From Narthecium ossifragum (lineage: Eukaryota; Streptophyta; Magnoliopsida; Dioscoreales; Nartheciaceae): a stretch of 64,000 bases of DNA. A program made the translations under genes and the position numbers. The stretch is from the NCBI GenBank assembly GCA_963920575.1, contig OY986973.1, forward strand, positions 18,524,062-18,588,061, given 5' to 3'. Below the pieces are notes generated by a model. That model was not told the origin of the DNA. It did no database searches and saw nothing but the letters and a program-made list of their open reading frames with translations. This document shows, in pieces, positions 31,741 through 46,545 of the stretch. Each line of letters begins with the position of its first letter. The first letter of the stretch is position 1.

Positions 31741-34700
31741 TTACGGCCCATTAGATGGACGATACATGTTATACGCGTTTACACCACGCGCCACATTCAG
31801 AAACTCTGGGATTTGATAGGAGTATGCATTAGAATCAACACTCCCCAGATTCAGCATTGATAGATCAGCATGGCCATGGGCATAGGGCCAGTGGTTCTGA
31901 GACAAACCTTCTATCTGTTCGTTGGCATACGCCGAAAGATCCAGATGCCGATGATGTGAATCCCCAAGTCCACCAAGAGGCCCACCGGAAGAATGATAAG
32001 CACTCTGCATGATCTGGATGCCGTCATAGTAGGGGTCCGAATGGTCAAAACGAGCAGAGAAATTCGAGGAACCTGCATCAGCCATAGCCATGTCACCGGG
32101 GAAGGAGTACTGGCGGTTGAAAGATTGACTGCGGTGATGGTGGCCATTTGCTACTTTACTGATGCTCTGCTCTTCATCAAGCAAGTCATTGATAATGTCA
32201 AGGTGGGGGAATTCATCAACTACCCCACTTTGAGCCTGTCGTGATGAAGCGGTGGAGCTTACCTTATTTGCATAAAGCTTTGCTCGCAACCCACCAAAAA
32301 TGTCAAGCCTTTCAATATCTGAGGTGAATTGACTTCTGCTGCTGGAGGTGTTGCTGGTGCTGCTGCTGGTTAACTGCTGCGAGGAGTCTTCTCTCCACTG
32401 GTTTTGGCTGTGAACAGCTTCGGGCTTAACTGATCCAAAACTGAACCCAGACCTCGAAGAGCTTTGGTCTTTTTTCACAATGGCCTGAGGAGGAAGTACG
32501 GGTGTCGAGGATAAGGAATAAGCAGCAGCTTGGCTCAAAGAAGTCGAAGCAGGATGAATACTATAGCTGGCTGGGCTTGCACCCATTGTTGATTTACCAA
32601 TTATGGCGTTACGGTAGGACTGGGGTACATAACTCGGCACAGATGAAGGGGGGTCGGTACCTAACCGACCAGCCGCACTTACAGATCTTGATAGCAGAGG
32701 CGCTGTTTGAGACGTCGAAACGACGGTAGAATTTGGCTTTGGACCTGGGATAAGAGGCGCGCTGGATGGCCTTGACACTGCATTTGACAAGTGAGCAGCA
32801 GCTATGCTCTTTGGTGGGGTAGTGAGCTTCTGAGATTCAGCTTTCGTGATGGGGGAGACTTGAGATCTTGTCACCATAACTGGTTTCGGTGCTTGTGATG
32901 GGCTCACTAATGATGGCTCTTTAGCAGGAACTTGAACTTCTGTAGCCATGATGGTGTTGGCGTCTCCTGAAGCTTGCATAGGCTGCTGCGCAACCTGAGG
33001 CTGATTTTTTCCAGAACTGAACCCAGAAGTGGATGATTCTGGTGTTTCCGACTCGGAGGACTTCTGGACACTCAGATGATCTCTGCTACTTGATTTCTTT
33101 TGTGGAATCTCCACAATGATCTGGTCTTTGTTGCTGCTCAGCTTCTTTTGCAATGTCACAACCTCTTCTTCCTGACATATAAAGCAATCACAAGATCACT
33201 AAGTTAACAGTCAACAGATAAGGAAATTCATTAAGATTAATGAACTTGCAGCAAAAAAAAGGGTTCCACCAATGTAGTGTACCATAGAAGTCTGAGATAT
33301 GGAACATTAAATAGAATGTGGTGACAATTGTCCCCTACATGGGATGACCAGGATTCAAGTACCAAAAGGTCAGTTGTGTTGGCTATTCGAGCTCAGAAAC
33401 TTTCACTCACCAAAGAATACCAGTGGCCTAAAAAAGTTCATGTAGAAAAATGAAAGGAACAAGAATAGGCTTTGTCCCAGAAAGAATTGACAATGCAGAC
33501 AGCAAACAAGAGAGAGCAAAGACCTCCCAATAACATAAATAAAGAGGTAAACAATGCCTCATGATCCAACAAGTTTCTATACGATAACTATGCTTCAACT
33601 GTCTTATCTCAACACCAATCATGAAAGGCCAAATGAAGCAAACACTGAGCAACCGACTTCACAAAAGAAGCAAAGCAACAGATTTTGAGCAACTTTTCAG
33701 ACAAAAAACCAGTCATCAAAATGCTAAGGTGCGTGGTCCAATTCAATCTAGTTAATATAGAGGTTTACACAGCTCAAAAGGTGTTGATCGCTTACCAGGA
33801 TGAAGGCCTTTATTGAGCTCCATTCACATAGGTAAGTCATGAAGTGACCTAGGGATAAAACTTCTCCAAAACTATATTTTGCAGCCGATATATATTGTTC
33901 CTATCCACTAAAAAGCTGTTAAGCCCACTGAGCTCGAATATATTTTTGAAAAATGTTCCACATTTGATTGAACCAAAGAAAAAAGGTCAACAATGCCCAA
34001 TGGAGTTTCAACCAGTCTTGATATTATTGATCATTAAAAACACCTAAAAGGAAAAAAGGACAACTGTGTGCAAGACGAAATGCCATAAAGGTATCCTTGT
34101 AATACAAGCCAACCATTTCATGAGATATGCTGAATCGCTACCCAATAAAGTGAACCTTTAACCCAGCAATGGCTGGGATACCAGTGTATCGCTCTTCAAA
34201 CCAAAAAAACTGCAGTTTGCATGTGATCTCTGGTGACCAGTACCTATATGTTGGTTCTACATAAAACCACCTAAAGGCTATTCATTTCTGTTTTGCACAA
34301 ACTTAAATTAAAAACGTCAGGTCAAATAGGTAAGAACGGAACAAGGACTACTATTTCACTTCATTTCACCAGAAAGAAAGCATATACTTATGTCTACTCA
34401 AAGAATGCTTATAAGACATGCAAACCCTCGCAGTCAGAATAAAGTAAGTTGCAGAAGAGGACCATAAAAGCAGCAAATACTATGAGCCAACAACAATCAT
34501 ATATCATGGCCTTTATTCCCAACAAAAGTAGAACAGAAATCAAAGGTCATCAAACTCACCTTCTCAACAAGATGCTGCTCAAGCCATTGTATCCTATCCT
34601 TCAAGGAGAGTACATCTGATTCAGGTTGCTTACGACTGCCAACAGCATCAAGTGAAATACTTGACTCAGCAGGAGCATCAGATTGCGAGATATTTACACT

Positions 34701-37700
34701 ATTTGCAGAACCAACAGGATGACGGGTGTCTTTACTTCTATCACTTTTCCCTCTGCATGATATTTGCTTGTCAAACATAGATGCCAATTGTCACATAAAT
34801 CGAAGAATGAAGCAAGCTTGAGATCTGAATTACCTGTTAGGTGATGTTTGACCCTTTTTACTTGACAAAGAGTTCCCCTTGTAAGGTCCATTCATCACTA
34901 CAGAGGGGACCGAATCAGTAGAACAAGTTGAGGAGCTGTCATCCATCACAGATGGGTTCTTTTTCTCTATCTGCACATTTTGTATCTCACAGTTACTGGC
35001 TTCCATGGCAGGATGAATTTCTGAAGTATCAGTGTCCCAACTGATAGCACTAGCATCCCTATCTTCTAAATCAGGTTGAAGACTCTCAGCAGCATCATCT
35101 CCAATGTCAGAAACATCAGAAACATCTTCCAAGATGTCCAGTTTTTCAAGAACTGATTCTGGTTGCTTTGAGATGTCCTCCAAATTACTTTCACTGGATG
35201 GATTTTCTTCTTGGTGTCTGTCCTGGATTAGCACATCAGATTTTTCATCCTTCCCCCTATCTTTCCCCTTGCGACTACTTCGTTTCTGCTTAGCCTGCAA
35301 ACATAAATAAAGAAGTCAAGTCAGTTAAACAGGCTCCTATTCTGAACCTCAATATAGAATGCAAGTACCATGAATGTGAAGTCATAAACGGAAGGAAAGA
35401 AACAATATCAATGGCTTATATGTACCGCAAAGATATCAGACAAACAACTTGTTTTTGCGCGCATGCGAGTGTGTGGTGGTGTGTGCAAGGCAGAAAAGAC
35501 CAAGTAATTTAAGATCAACAAGCGAATAAGATCACAAAAGTGTGGTCAAGTGAAATTGGAACTGATGAGCAAAAAAATACAAATATGTGAAAATAAAGCA
35601 AATAAGATTTTTGGCTATACAACCTGCATGAAAAACAGTACAAGCAACAAAGGACAATTTCACTAGACATTTGAGTTTGGCACAATTTCCAACTCTAAGC
35701 CTAGTGGACTAAACGAGAAAAATTCAATCCTAGAGTTCCAGCTTATATTCAAGACCATCAGGCCCCAAAAAAGCTTAATCCCAGGTTTCTCCTTCATTGG
35801 GAGACTAACAAAGTAAGCTACCACCACAAATTAGTTGGTAGCCTAAGTCCAAATTAACTTTGTACAATAAAAATCTATGTCCTCCATGTGAATGACTTCA
35901 GCATAAGCCAACTGCTTTAGTAGTAAATCTACATGAGTTCAGAAGTAGCTTGTCTTGGCTTGGCTTTGTATCAAGACTGGCAAAGCTAGAGTTAACTATG
36001 GTTGAAAACATGCAAAACTCAATGCGGTTCCATTGGAACGTGAAGAATTTGATTCAAACCAGCTTTGGTGAACTAAATTTATTTCGATGCCTACATATGT
36101 CACTAAAGGGTACTCTCATCCAAGTGACAAATACTGAACGATATATGTTCCCGCAGGGTCTTCCAACATCTAAAACAATTTAAAATGAACAAAATATTTT
36201 TCTAGGTTACTCCAGGCATTGGTCTACCCACTAAAATAGTTTGTTGCATTTCTCTTAAAAGTACCACTTGGAACCTTCAACATACATACAAGAGTATACT
36301 CTAGCATATTGCCGTGCTATATGCTTAGTTTGGAAACACAATTAACCAAGAAGACAACTGAGAAGGCCTTGGTCACATTAAGCAACCTCTCCAGTTGACA
36401 TTACATTCCACCTAGATGACTTTCACATTAATATCCTAGCTCACACAACCATGGACAAGCAAACGGTCATAGCCATTCCTTTCAAACACACATTAAATTT
36501 ATATCATCGCGTTGAAGTCCAAAGACAATGCATTGCCCCATTGAGGTCCAATGCCAAGGACATCAAGCCATTTGGTTGATAAGCATGATTATGATGCCGA
36601 TCTTCATGTAATATCCAGTGTCGGCACTCGGTACAGAACGTGCAAGTGACAGACACAAAGGCTGCTAGCGGCATGGCAACCCCTGCTTGGAAGCATTTAC
36701 AGCCTTCAAGTGATCCATTTTAACAAACTCCTTTCCCTTTGGCATGACTTCTTTTACCTCCTTCAGAACGTGGAAGGTTTCTCATACTTCAAGCAATGGT
36801 ACTTGAACAGTTGTCTAAGCATGCAACAAGTAGGACCATCCTTCAGAAAAGTCCTACCTTGGATCATCCTTGTGTTGCTATAGATTTTCACTCATGCTTT
36901 CAAATACTGCTCAACCAACTAATAAACGATCCTAGAATGAAGTACTAACCAAATAAGCATATAAATTGCCATACTGAACAAGATATCAATTTTAAATTGA
37001 GAAAACAAGGACAAACCTGCTTTTTCTTGGCACGCTTCTCCTTTTCAGCAGCCCCACGCTTTGCCTTAATGTCATTTTCAGCATGTCCAGCAGCCTCCTC
37101 CTCACGGATGAGCTCCTCTTGTCTCTTCAAAGCAACCGCCTCTTGGTAGGCAACCTCAATTCTACTGCTGCAAGAAAACATGTAAGAAACGGAGATATTT
37201 GATGCAGAAATAACAAACACAAGATCTATGCAACCACTATATTCTAACATTTAAATAACCTAGACTAACCAAAACACTCGAAACAGAGAACAAGTTTTGA
37301 AAAACCCATCGCTCTTTCCATGTGATATTAGGTTTGCTGGGAACCACAAAAAACGGTTATCAATGGAAACTGAGAAAACTTAAAAACAAACTGATAATCT
37401 AGATAACTGGCGCACATGGATCAATGTTTATTTATGAGCATTTTTTCATATACATAAACAAACAAACAAACAAGCATGTGCAGAATGCACTAAAAGAACA
37501 GCACGCAAACAATATAATTACCTCTAGGAACAATAAAAAGACCACAAGGTTCTGCACAATAAAAGCTAGAACTCTCCTTAAAATAGGAGTGAATTCATAT
37601 CACAAAATCCAATCACTCATGAGGGTATGTAAAAGACAAGAAAAAGGTTCGTATAGCAAGGTTTACTATGCTGGCTGGCACAGACATGTTGTGCTAGTGG

Positions 37701-40700
37701 GCCACCGGCATCGACACTGTGACTGGCGCTGACACATGGATTTGTCCCCGATCAACACCGGCATATGCCAGCTGCCATAGAGCAATAAGAGTGGGCACGC
37801 ATTTAGCGGCGCGGCAAGGACATTCGACCCTCCGGGACACATATCAGATGCTCTGGGTGGATTAGGAGGTTGTTTGGGTAATTAAAATAGACAATAATTG
37901 ATTTTAATCATCAAACACGATGAAATATAACTACAAAAATTATAAAACCAAGCCTAGTTGTGCTTACAAATGTGAGGAAGGAAACTCATGCATATGACAG
38001 CTGAAAGAAATCAAAGCATGTAAAAAAAAGCAATTTTATTGAAAGTTTTCAAGTGTTGTTTTACTAAATCGTACCTAGATAATGGTACCCAAGTTTACTG
38101 TTAATGTGCGAATGATATCCAAAATAGATTCAAAACTGTCGGCATGGAACAAAGCATCCAAATCCGAATATAAAGCATACTAGCTTCGCGCTTTCAGAAA
38201 GTGTCTCTAGAATGTCAAGAACATGAATTTGGTGATTCCCTACGAGTCGATTAAATCCTCAACAAGGAGCCAACCAAAGGCATCAAGCAAGCCTCATGCA
38301 ACAGCGCTTGAGGAGCACATGTGGGATAGTTCAGAAGCTCAAACAATGCCCAGAATCCACAATACTGGTCAATAACCATCATATGCACATTATTCTCGGA
38401 TTCAACCATCTTAGGCTGCAAAGGATACTCTAAATCATGAGGTAGTTTTGCATAGAACTCATCTTGTTGATACAATCCCGTCCTTGAACTAGGTGATTAC
38501 CAACCTGTCTCACACAAAATTTTAAGAAGGTCAGCAGCACTGTCTGTTTTTAGTTTTCTCAATGACTGGGGAACAACTAAAACTAGTTTAGTCAACAGAA
38601 TTGAAGTAGACGGTCATGTGAGTGCCACATTCATCACTGCTGCCTCCAAACATAGATCATTAATTAAGGTACATCAATTAAACCAGTGCAACTTTTCCCC
38701 ACCAGAGAAAGCTCAGCTTACAATATGTAAGTTCTTCAACATCATTCGGAAGATTTAAGCGATTATTGTCACTAATTCCAAAAGGCTTGTGTCTATGTTT
38801 ACCATGATCCCCAATGATTATGCATCTCTTAGACTAATCATGGGTACTTGTTATCAGTCAACTTGCTTGGATGTACCGCTTCAATTCTTTCATGACGTAT
38901 ATAAGCAACTATCTATGAATAGTATAAAATCTGCAGCCACAACAAGCTCATTATCGGCTTACCCTCATAAAAACCAGAACATTAAAGATGACCATAGCAA
39001 GACAGCAATAGAATCATAGAACGGCAAAAGAAATTAATAGTAACACACAGCACAGAACAATTGAGGGTATTAAACATTAGGAAGCATTTCAGTTACCTAA
39101 ATATATGGCTTAATACAAAAATTTCTACAGTCCTGCGCCCAAGCTCCGTGAGACGCCTTTCATCACGTTCAATGGAGTCTTTGTTAAATTCTTCTCCAGA
39201 ACTTCCATCCTGCACATACATGACATAAATAAAACCTGTGACTTGTACCTAACTTAAATTCTGAAAAGAAGAAAGCATTCTATAACATCACGCAATGGTT
39301 ATGGGTTCCATTGAAACTGCATAGAGTGAAAGGGAACCAATTCCATACATGACATCTCACAAAACACGAAGGGGATCACATCCAGCAAGAATTATATCTG
39401 GCATAGTTATGACCCCATGCGTTAATATTCTGCTATCTTGCAAACATATGGCCTTAATTGTTTGTGAATGCTTTACATATATGCATTTGCTAAATACTGA
39501 CCACTATGCAAACCGTAGGTAAAAAGAGATTAAAAAAAATGCCATACAGCCAGGTGTCGAGTGACTGTTAATTCAACGTTATTGAGAAACCCTACTAAGT
39601 AACCATAAGCACAATAACTTGACTAATAGTGCATTTTGGGTAAGTTATCTAGAACACATAATGACAAAACACAACCATAATACCAAATTACAAATATCCA
39701 TTAAGTGACAATCTATGATGGATGGGCATTCATCAGCATTAGGCAACTACATAGATTTAAGTGCCGGTCACCACATACCATGCAGACTATATCATCTTAC
39801 TATTCAGCTTTTGTGCTGTCAGGCTGTCAGCACAGGATCCTTACCACGCATGGAAACGGTGTCAGCACGCTACATGCTGAAGGCACTTAAAACCATGACT
39901 ACATGTTCAAAAAATTCTCAAGGAAGAATGAGCAACTAAGGGAGGGACTGTCAAGTGCTAGGGTATAAAGACAATCCCATAGCGAGTCTTTTCAACATGT
40001 ATGCTTCGAAGACTGCTCCTCTCTAATAACAAAAACTTTCATCAACAGTATCTTTGACCAACTTCTTGATAAACAAGTTAGCAACAAGGAACAAGATTTA
40101 ACATATATGGATATAGACCCAAAGATCAAGAGAATGTGCAACTTTTAAACAATATAAACTATATGAAATGATTGATGATGTAAGTCTTGAAAAACTAATT
40201 ATCATGCGAGAGAAGTTACACAAAACATGCTGGCCAAACAGTAATAGCAACTGATAATTCTATTCCCACCTTGATACGGTTTTGTGAACCCTTGTCATCC
40301 TTAGGAGGCAAAGATTGATGAGGCAAGGGTTCCAATGCCGCTCTCTCAAGCAAAAGCAACACATCATCAGCTAGTACAAACAAATCTTTCTCGACACGAA
40401 CCATAGAAGCTGGGCATTCCTCCAGTTCAAGTTTTGCTCTCCCTTTTGTGTTCTTGTTCTGAAATTCTAGAGCTTTCAGACCACTGTACAGAGAATCCAT
40501 TACTAAAGTTGATGTAACTTCTTTCTCTATAAAAAAATGCTTCACTACTACTTTTAGTATCGCTTCATTTTTGTCTCTTGACATGCGCCTCCTAGCATTT
40601 TGGTCGATTCCCAACCAAAAAGCACGAAAACTGCAACCACCCCAAGCAATAGCCTAAAATAAGATGCTGACATAGTTTGATTGGTTTAAATTGTCAAAAA

Positions 40701-43700
40701 TGCAAAATCAGAAAGCAGCATTAGCAAATGTAATGGAAATGAGAACTACTAAAACACAAAGTCTCCCCTTGTGAACGAAACAAGAATACCTTGACCATCT
40801 AATTTTATCCTCAATTAACTTGCTAAGCTTGCTTCGCCTATCTTCGATAAATCGCCGGCAGATTTGTTCTACATTTGATAAATACACGCGAACCAGTTCT
40901 CTTCTATATTGGATATCAAGGCAGCGAAATGGTCGGTGTGCCTTCTCCCTAAATTACCAAAATGCAGAAGCAGATAAAGTTACCAAAAGATATATGTAGA
41001 GTCCTCATGACTTATCAAAATACAAAGATACAAGTCCTCATGACTTATCAAAATACAAAGATATAAGCTTAACAAAAGATTAACAAGTAGATGAAGCAAG
41101 CATAAAAACATAGACATGTCAATTTCATAACTCATCCAGAGGTTTAGCAAAAAATCATCGAGTAACTACTGTAGTATTCCGAGAAGTACATCAGCTTATA
41201 TAATGAAAGTCAAGTGAATGCAAGATGAAAAACAATACCAATGCATGTTTGATCATTCACTTGTACATGATCTGAAACAAATCTAGTCAGCAACTTTCCA
41301 ATTCAAGATCAGATGGTTAAGGCACTGGATTGTCACTGCTCAGACTAAATGACCAGTTTGAGTATTGAGACTTAGGAATTCTTAATGGTAAAGACGACAT
41401 ATGAATAAGAAGGCAGCATACCAAAGATAGTAAGTTTATATGCTACATGAAGCAAATCCAAGAGATGCATCAAGAGTTAAGAAAATTCTGCCCATGAGCG
41501 AGAAAAGAAATCCATCACTAGAGCAACCATGGTCAAAAACTTGAATGCTGCTCAAACAAAATAAACCAACTTAAAGCTTACCATGCATGCTCTCCCAAAC
41601 ATAGAATTTATTTACAAGGGAGTGACAACCATAATCACAAGGATATGTATCATCTAGTAGGCCAAGCTTTCACATGAAACTCGACAGGGAAAGACTTCAA
41701 TCTAATTTAGCCAGCAACAGAAAAATATCACAGTTCTCGTCCAAGATATTTGGGAAAATGCAAGAAAACTTATTGCAGTATCTTTGTACGATTAACCAAC
41801 GAAACCAGCTTCCTCTTATACTAGGGGTCCCCCTTCTATTCTATTTCCGTATGTTTTTCATACAATACTAAGATAGGTATTCCGACTCTAGATCCACGGA
41901 ACTAAGGCAACTTTCCTTGCTGAACATGTGTTGTTCCCACATTGGTTTCCCATGTTGGCAGCTGCCACAAACATCATTGTCATCACCAAGAAAACGGAAG
42001 ACTAGAAAATTTGACCACGTATAAGAATATTGGAACATGAGTAACCAATCAAAAACTCAAACTAAAATCAAGCATGAAACCAAGATGCGGTAAGAGCCTA
42101 CAAATAGCTATAGTTACCATAACCTACACTAACATATAATAATCTCCTAATGATTGGGTAGGCATCTGCATCCCTTCATTGGGGATAAAACTAGTTGGCC
42201 CTTATTCACCAAATTCATTTTATAGGCTAACTCCCATACTTATCATACTCGTAAGATCATACTTAAACCAAAAGATTTATAATATATAATATATAGTATG
42301 TATCACATTTATCACGAATCACAAAACAAAACAGGTTACATAGAGGTACGTATCATTTATCAGACTCCACTATTATACGAACCACACAGAAAAACATTCA
42401 AATTCCAGAATTAAAGTTCGAATCACATCATGCATTCTTTGTATACAGTATAACATTATCGTGATAAGTGACATGAGAATGGTATTAAAAGCACGAAGCA
42501 AATACAACTTAATTACAAAACCACCTTCACCAAAAACCAAAGGTTGCTCCTGAGCTTCTATTAACCCCTATCCTTCCATTTTACTCCACAAATTCCAAGA
42601 ATTGGCCTATGTTTAAACTTCTTCTTGATGATAACTAGCCCGAGAAGTCCAACAAAATATTACTTCTCAACCAATCAAACACACCAACAATTCAAAAATC
42701 CTATGTCTCAGCCCCAAATCAACCAAAATAAACGACATTGCATGTCACCAAGCCACCCTCTTTCACTTTCTGAAATTAGACATGACCCAACAATGTAGAT
42801 TCCTGCTGCCTTTTGAGGATTTACCCGCCAAACCCTGATGGTTTAGCGGATTCGGAATTGTAACCAAGCATCCTGGATTCTATACTCGATTCATAACTAG
42901 AGCATGCTGCCGATCAGCCGCGCCACAGTTACTTCCGAAGCGCTACGGACGGGACGAAATCCGGCAGCCAATTGCTGGCTCTGAATAAGAAGCCCAGCGG
43001 CTAAATTCTTCCATAACATAACGGGAAGATGTTGTTATCGTATATTATTGTATGTTTCATGCTGTAGAGATAGAATTAGAGATGTGTCCCATCCCTTTCA
43101 CATTTCTAAAGAAATCATGTTTTCTCCATGCAATCAAGATTCCACATAAAGAACTAAGCTGAATACCAAGTTTGGATATTGTCCAATTATCGGTGTATCT
43201 TGACCAATAAATAACATGATACAAGGTCCAACTAGCATACTGTGCACATCTTAGAAAGTAATTCACTTGAACTAAGAAGTACCTAATGACTTGAACTTGA
43301 GCTTTAATTACGAGAGTGTCATTAACAATAAAACCATCGTGCACTTTTGATAGCTCCATAAACTTCTTCCATCCCCAATCATGCTCCTTCTTCCAAAAGC
43401 GGTGCAAAGTATCTGCAAAAATCTCCCTTACAAAAATTAGCTCTTTTCTTATGTCAGGAACAATAACTGCTCATGGACTGCATAATAATATCGTTTCCAG
43501 CTAACCTGAATACTTGGATTTCTTAGGGTCTTTATTCACCACAGCTATTGTAAATTGTGCAAAATGACTCCATCCTGCCAAATCAGGGAAAATATAACAA
43601 AGCTGTGGCACTAACTGGGCAACTTTAAAATTCAGGTTGTGTTAATAAATAAAACAGCAATAGGATACCACCTGGGAGAAGTTTCTCATGATTTGCAACA

Positions 43701-46545
43701 CATAGAAACAAAGAAAGATGATTGCATACATCACATCCCTGTGGGTATATTAAAATGTACCTGCAAAACCCAATTCATCAGCGTCAACCGAAGAAACATA
43801 TATTTGGTTAACAATGTGCTGATATGAGCCATTAGGAATTCTGCATTAAATACTTTTCTCTCTTCAAGCATGCATATGCGTAATCGTTGCAGATTACACA
43901 TCACTAGTTTGACCTCTAGATGCTTTGATGCAGTGCTCCTAGTTAGCAATAGCATGAACCTGTTTTATCAATATCCTACAATGTTGTAAGCATGACAGCT
44001 ACTTTACATTAAATGATGCTTGAAGTTTACGAGTACTGCCTGAAAAGAATTTGGAATACTGCTTACTAATTATGAGTACTCCCTGAAAAGAATTTGAATT
44101 ACCAGCTAAGACATGCATCAAACACAAAACACAGATGACCAATGACTATTGGAATTTTTCACATAACTTTTGACACAAGTATCCATCATCTTCATGTCTA
44201 AGATTGACAATAGAATGAAGCAAATATAGAGAGATTGTGAACATATATGTCCTCCTATGACTTTGTGTCCTATTATAGTATTTTAAAAGAAAAAGGCATG
44301 AACTTTCAACTGGGTACTCAAAACTGCTGCATATTTTAGAGGATAACCTATTTTCTTTGCAATCAATTTTACCAGAAATGAAGCGCAAGCAAAGCAGGAA
44401 GAATCACAAAAAGAAATAATTGCTAGATAATGAGCAAATATTGTATGCTCAAAAGCACATATGACAGTATGTTTAAAATTGATTCTCAAGAGAGCTAAAG
44501 TTTGGGCCTAACAGCATTTGATATATGGCAGCACCAGAAACAGAAAAGTAGTTTCACGGTTCACAAAAAATACACAAACAACAGCAGAAAACACAAGAGC
44601 CAGTGGATTCGTATTAAACCAAAAAACAAAAATCATTTCCTAACAGAAAAAAGTGTTGAATCTTCAAGCCAATAGAAGACTGTTGCACAAACAATCACTT
44701 AACTAGAATTTTCATCTCAATCAGCGAGATATTAGGGCATGAACCCTTGTGAAAATTGACAGCAGATAGATAGAACCCATCTTACAAGTAAGGGCAAATC
44801 TAATAATTCTAGAACCACGCAGAAATGAGATTGACCAGCTGGGTCCGTAAATAGTGACAATTCACTAGTAGTAAATAGAATGTCTGGGTTGGGTTGTCAA
44901 TAAATGACATTTCAATTCAAACGGAAATTATTAACAGCCAAAATCATAAGTGGTCAAAGGGCCAAAAAATGAGAATGGCAGTGAAACAAAGAAAACCATG
45001 ACAACTTGTAGTCTAACCTATAGGTAATATGAAATATTTGCGATGAATGCATGCTCTCCTTACCACTTGTAGCCACCAACTTCAAATGCATTGCTTCGCA
45101 GTTCCCTTTTATTAACGGTTGAAAAGCTTTCTATCTTCCAAGTAAACTTTCCATACAGTTCAGAAGGCTTGGGTCCTGGAATAAAAATCACCATTAGGTA
45201 TTTCAACGACATGCTAAGCTGTAGGAAAACAACCATCTTGTGCATTAAAGGCATGTATAGCATGCTTTTGGTAAGAAACAACACATAAATGGATGCACAA
45301 ACCTTTCCAATAGTCTGAAAACTATAGGCTCCTAATTAAAATTTGTTTTCAGTTCTAATTACAAGTCATGGCAGATAGAGGCTGTGCAAGTTAAGGACAA
45401 AGTTACTAGGAAAAGGTCAGCGAACACGAGGTAAAATGTTCCATAATTCAGGTGCAATGATCTTGCACCTCAAGTAACACCAAGCATTTCCATGCTTTTT
45501 GATATCTCCAATGTTCCAGCAATATCACCAGGGCATTTGTTCGACATACACTAAAACGTAGGATAGTTGCTGTATAAATCATGTTTAGTCTTTCACTGCT
45601 AAGCATAGTTATTGGGTACTTTGCTAGGTCGTTAGAAACAAGATTTCATTATCTTGATTTCAGCACGCTCTTTGCACTCGATATGTTACAAAGTCTTTTT
45701 CGGACATCGCACAAACCACACTTAATTGGTGCGAGGAGTCAAAGACATTCAAGGACAGTCTTCTTTGACCCATCATTACCTTTTTTTTGCTATCACAGAT
45801 GCTTTGTTTCGTAACGTGACATATGCCTTTGTATATCATTATATGCTTAACATGTCCAGGCCTCATGAAGACATTCAAGGACAGTCTTCTTCGACCCATC
45901 ATTACCTTTTTTTTTGCTATCACAGATGCTTTGTTTCGTAACGTGACATATGCCTTTGTATATCATTATATGCTTAACATGTCCAGGCCTCATGGAGCCA
46001 AAACCAAAAAAAAAAACATTTACAAAAACACATGGAACTGCTAGAGGAATCGGAGGCACAAAAAACACATGAAATTACTCTAGTTATGATGCACTTGCAT
46101 GAGTACTGAATCTCTATTCCAAATAATGGGAATAAGCAGCCAAGGCACTTGGCATTTTAGTACACGCCAAATTCAAAGGGTGCTGAAAAATTAATCTTAG
46201 TATCGCAAAGATAGACCATAGAAACATCCATCACAAGATAGCAATAGAAATCATGCAAACTACATTCAAGCTTACACTACATGCAAGAAGATGCTAAATG
46301 CTATTTGGCAAGCATAATGAAGGATGGGGGGACTCACCACAGTCATCATCATCATCAGTATCCCAGTAAGGCGGTGATGTGGAAGGCGTTCCATTCTCAA
46401 CTTGCTCTGAAGACCGCCATTCTGCAAGAGAATCCACGGACTGGCAACGCAGTTCGCTGGACATCCCCACAACCGACAAAAACCTACTTTCTGCCTCATA
46501 GTCCTCTGTTAGCGCCCCATAGTCCTCTGTTAGTGTCCCAGCCAT
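31741..46545 (-). CDS. TRAF/MATH-domain protein of the TRAF1a/b (MUSE13/14) type, 12 exons
   Basis: Exons: 46545-46338, 45175-45064, 43760-43672, 43574-43506, 43412-43283, 40948-40790, 40630-40270, 39209-39097, 37164-37017, 35294-34834, 34752-34560 and 33171-31741. All are GT-AG, all phases agree, and they total about 1157 residues plus stop. The N-terminus has an acidic DDDDCG stretch. The MATH domain spans about 70-200 (YGKFTWKIESFS, YILIYPQGCDVCNHLSLFL, FWKKEHDWGWKKFMEL). It is followed by the family-conserved helical region (YRRELVRVYLSNVEQICRRF, TSTLVMDSLYSGLKAL), a charged coiled coil near 415-475 (QEAVALKRQEELIREEEA, AEKEKRAKKKQ), then a long Ser-rich disordered tail. Arabidopsis relatives are adaptors of SCF-CPR1-linked turnover of NLR immune receptors and of autophagy regulation. 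The role is inferred from family. No frame damage is seen. Confidence 0.93.
37164..37172 (-). promoter_or_regulatory. Tandem NAGNAG splice acceptor of TRAF exon 9
   Basis: The acceptor reads TTGCAGCAG|TAGAATTG. Splicing at the first or second AG keeps the frame and adds or removes one Ser codon (HIFSSRIEVAYQE or HIFSRIEVAYQE). Both fit the previous exon's phase. Confidence 0.7.
45743..45994. repeat. 126-bp near-identical tandem duplication in TRAF intron 1
   Basis: Two adjacent copies start AGACATTCAAGGACAGTC (45743 and 45869) and run to CCAGGCCTCATG. They differ by very few bases, chiefly the T-run length, so the duplication is recent. Confidence 0.9.

Noticed and set aside
31911..32244. 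Frames overlapping the last TRAF exon on both strands
   Set aside because: These are shadows of the Ser-rich coding exon, which is supported by family similarity and splice phase.
33340..33410. Possible SINE B box (GATTCAAGTACC) in a TRAF intron
   Set aside because: No A box at the right spacing and no repeat borders.
41305..41375. tRNA-derived SINE-like start (TGGTTAAGGCACTGG) in a TRAF intron
   Set aside because: The A-box resemblance is fair but the B box is weak and no A-tail or target duplication was found.
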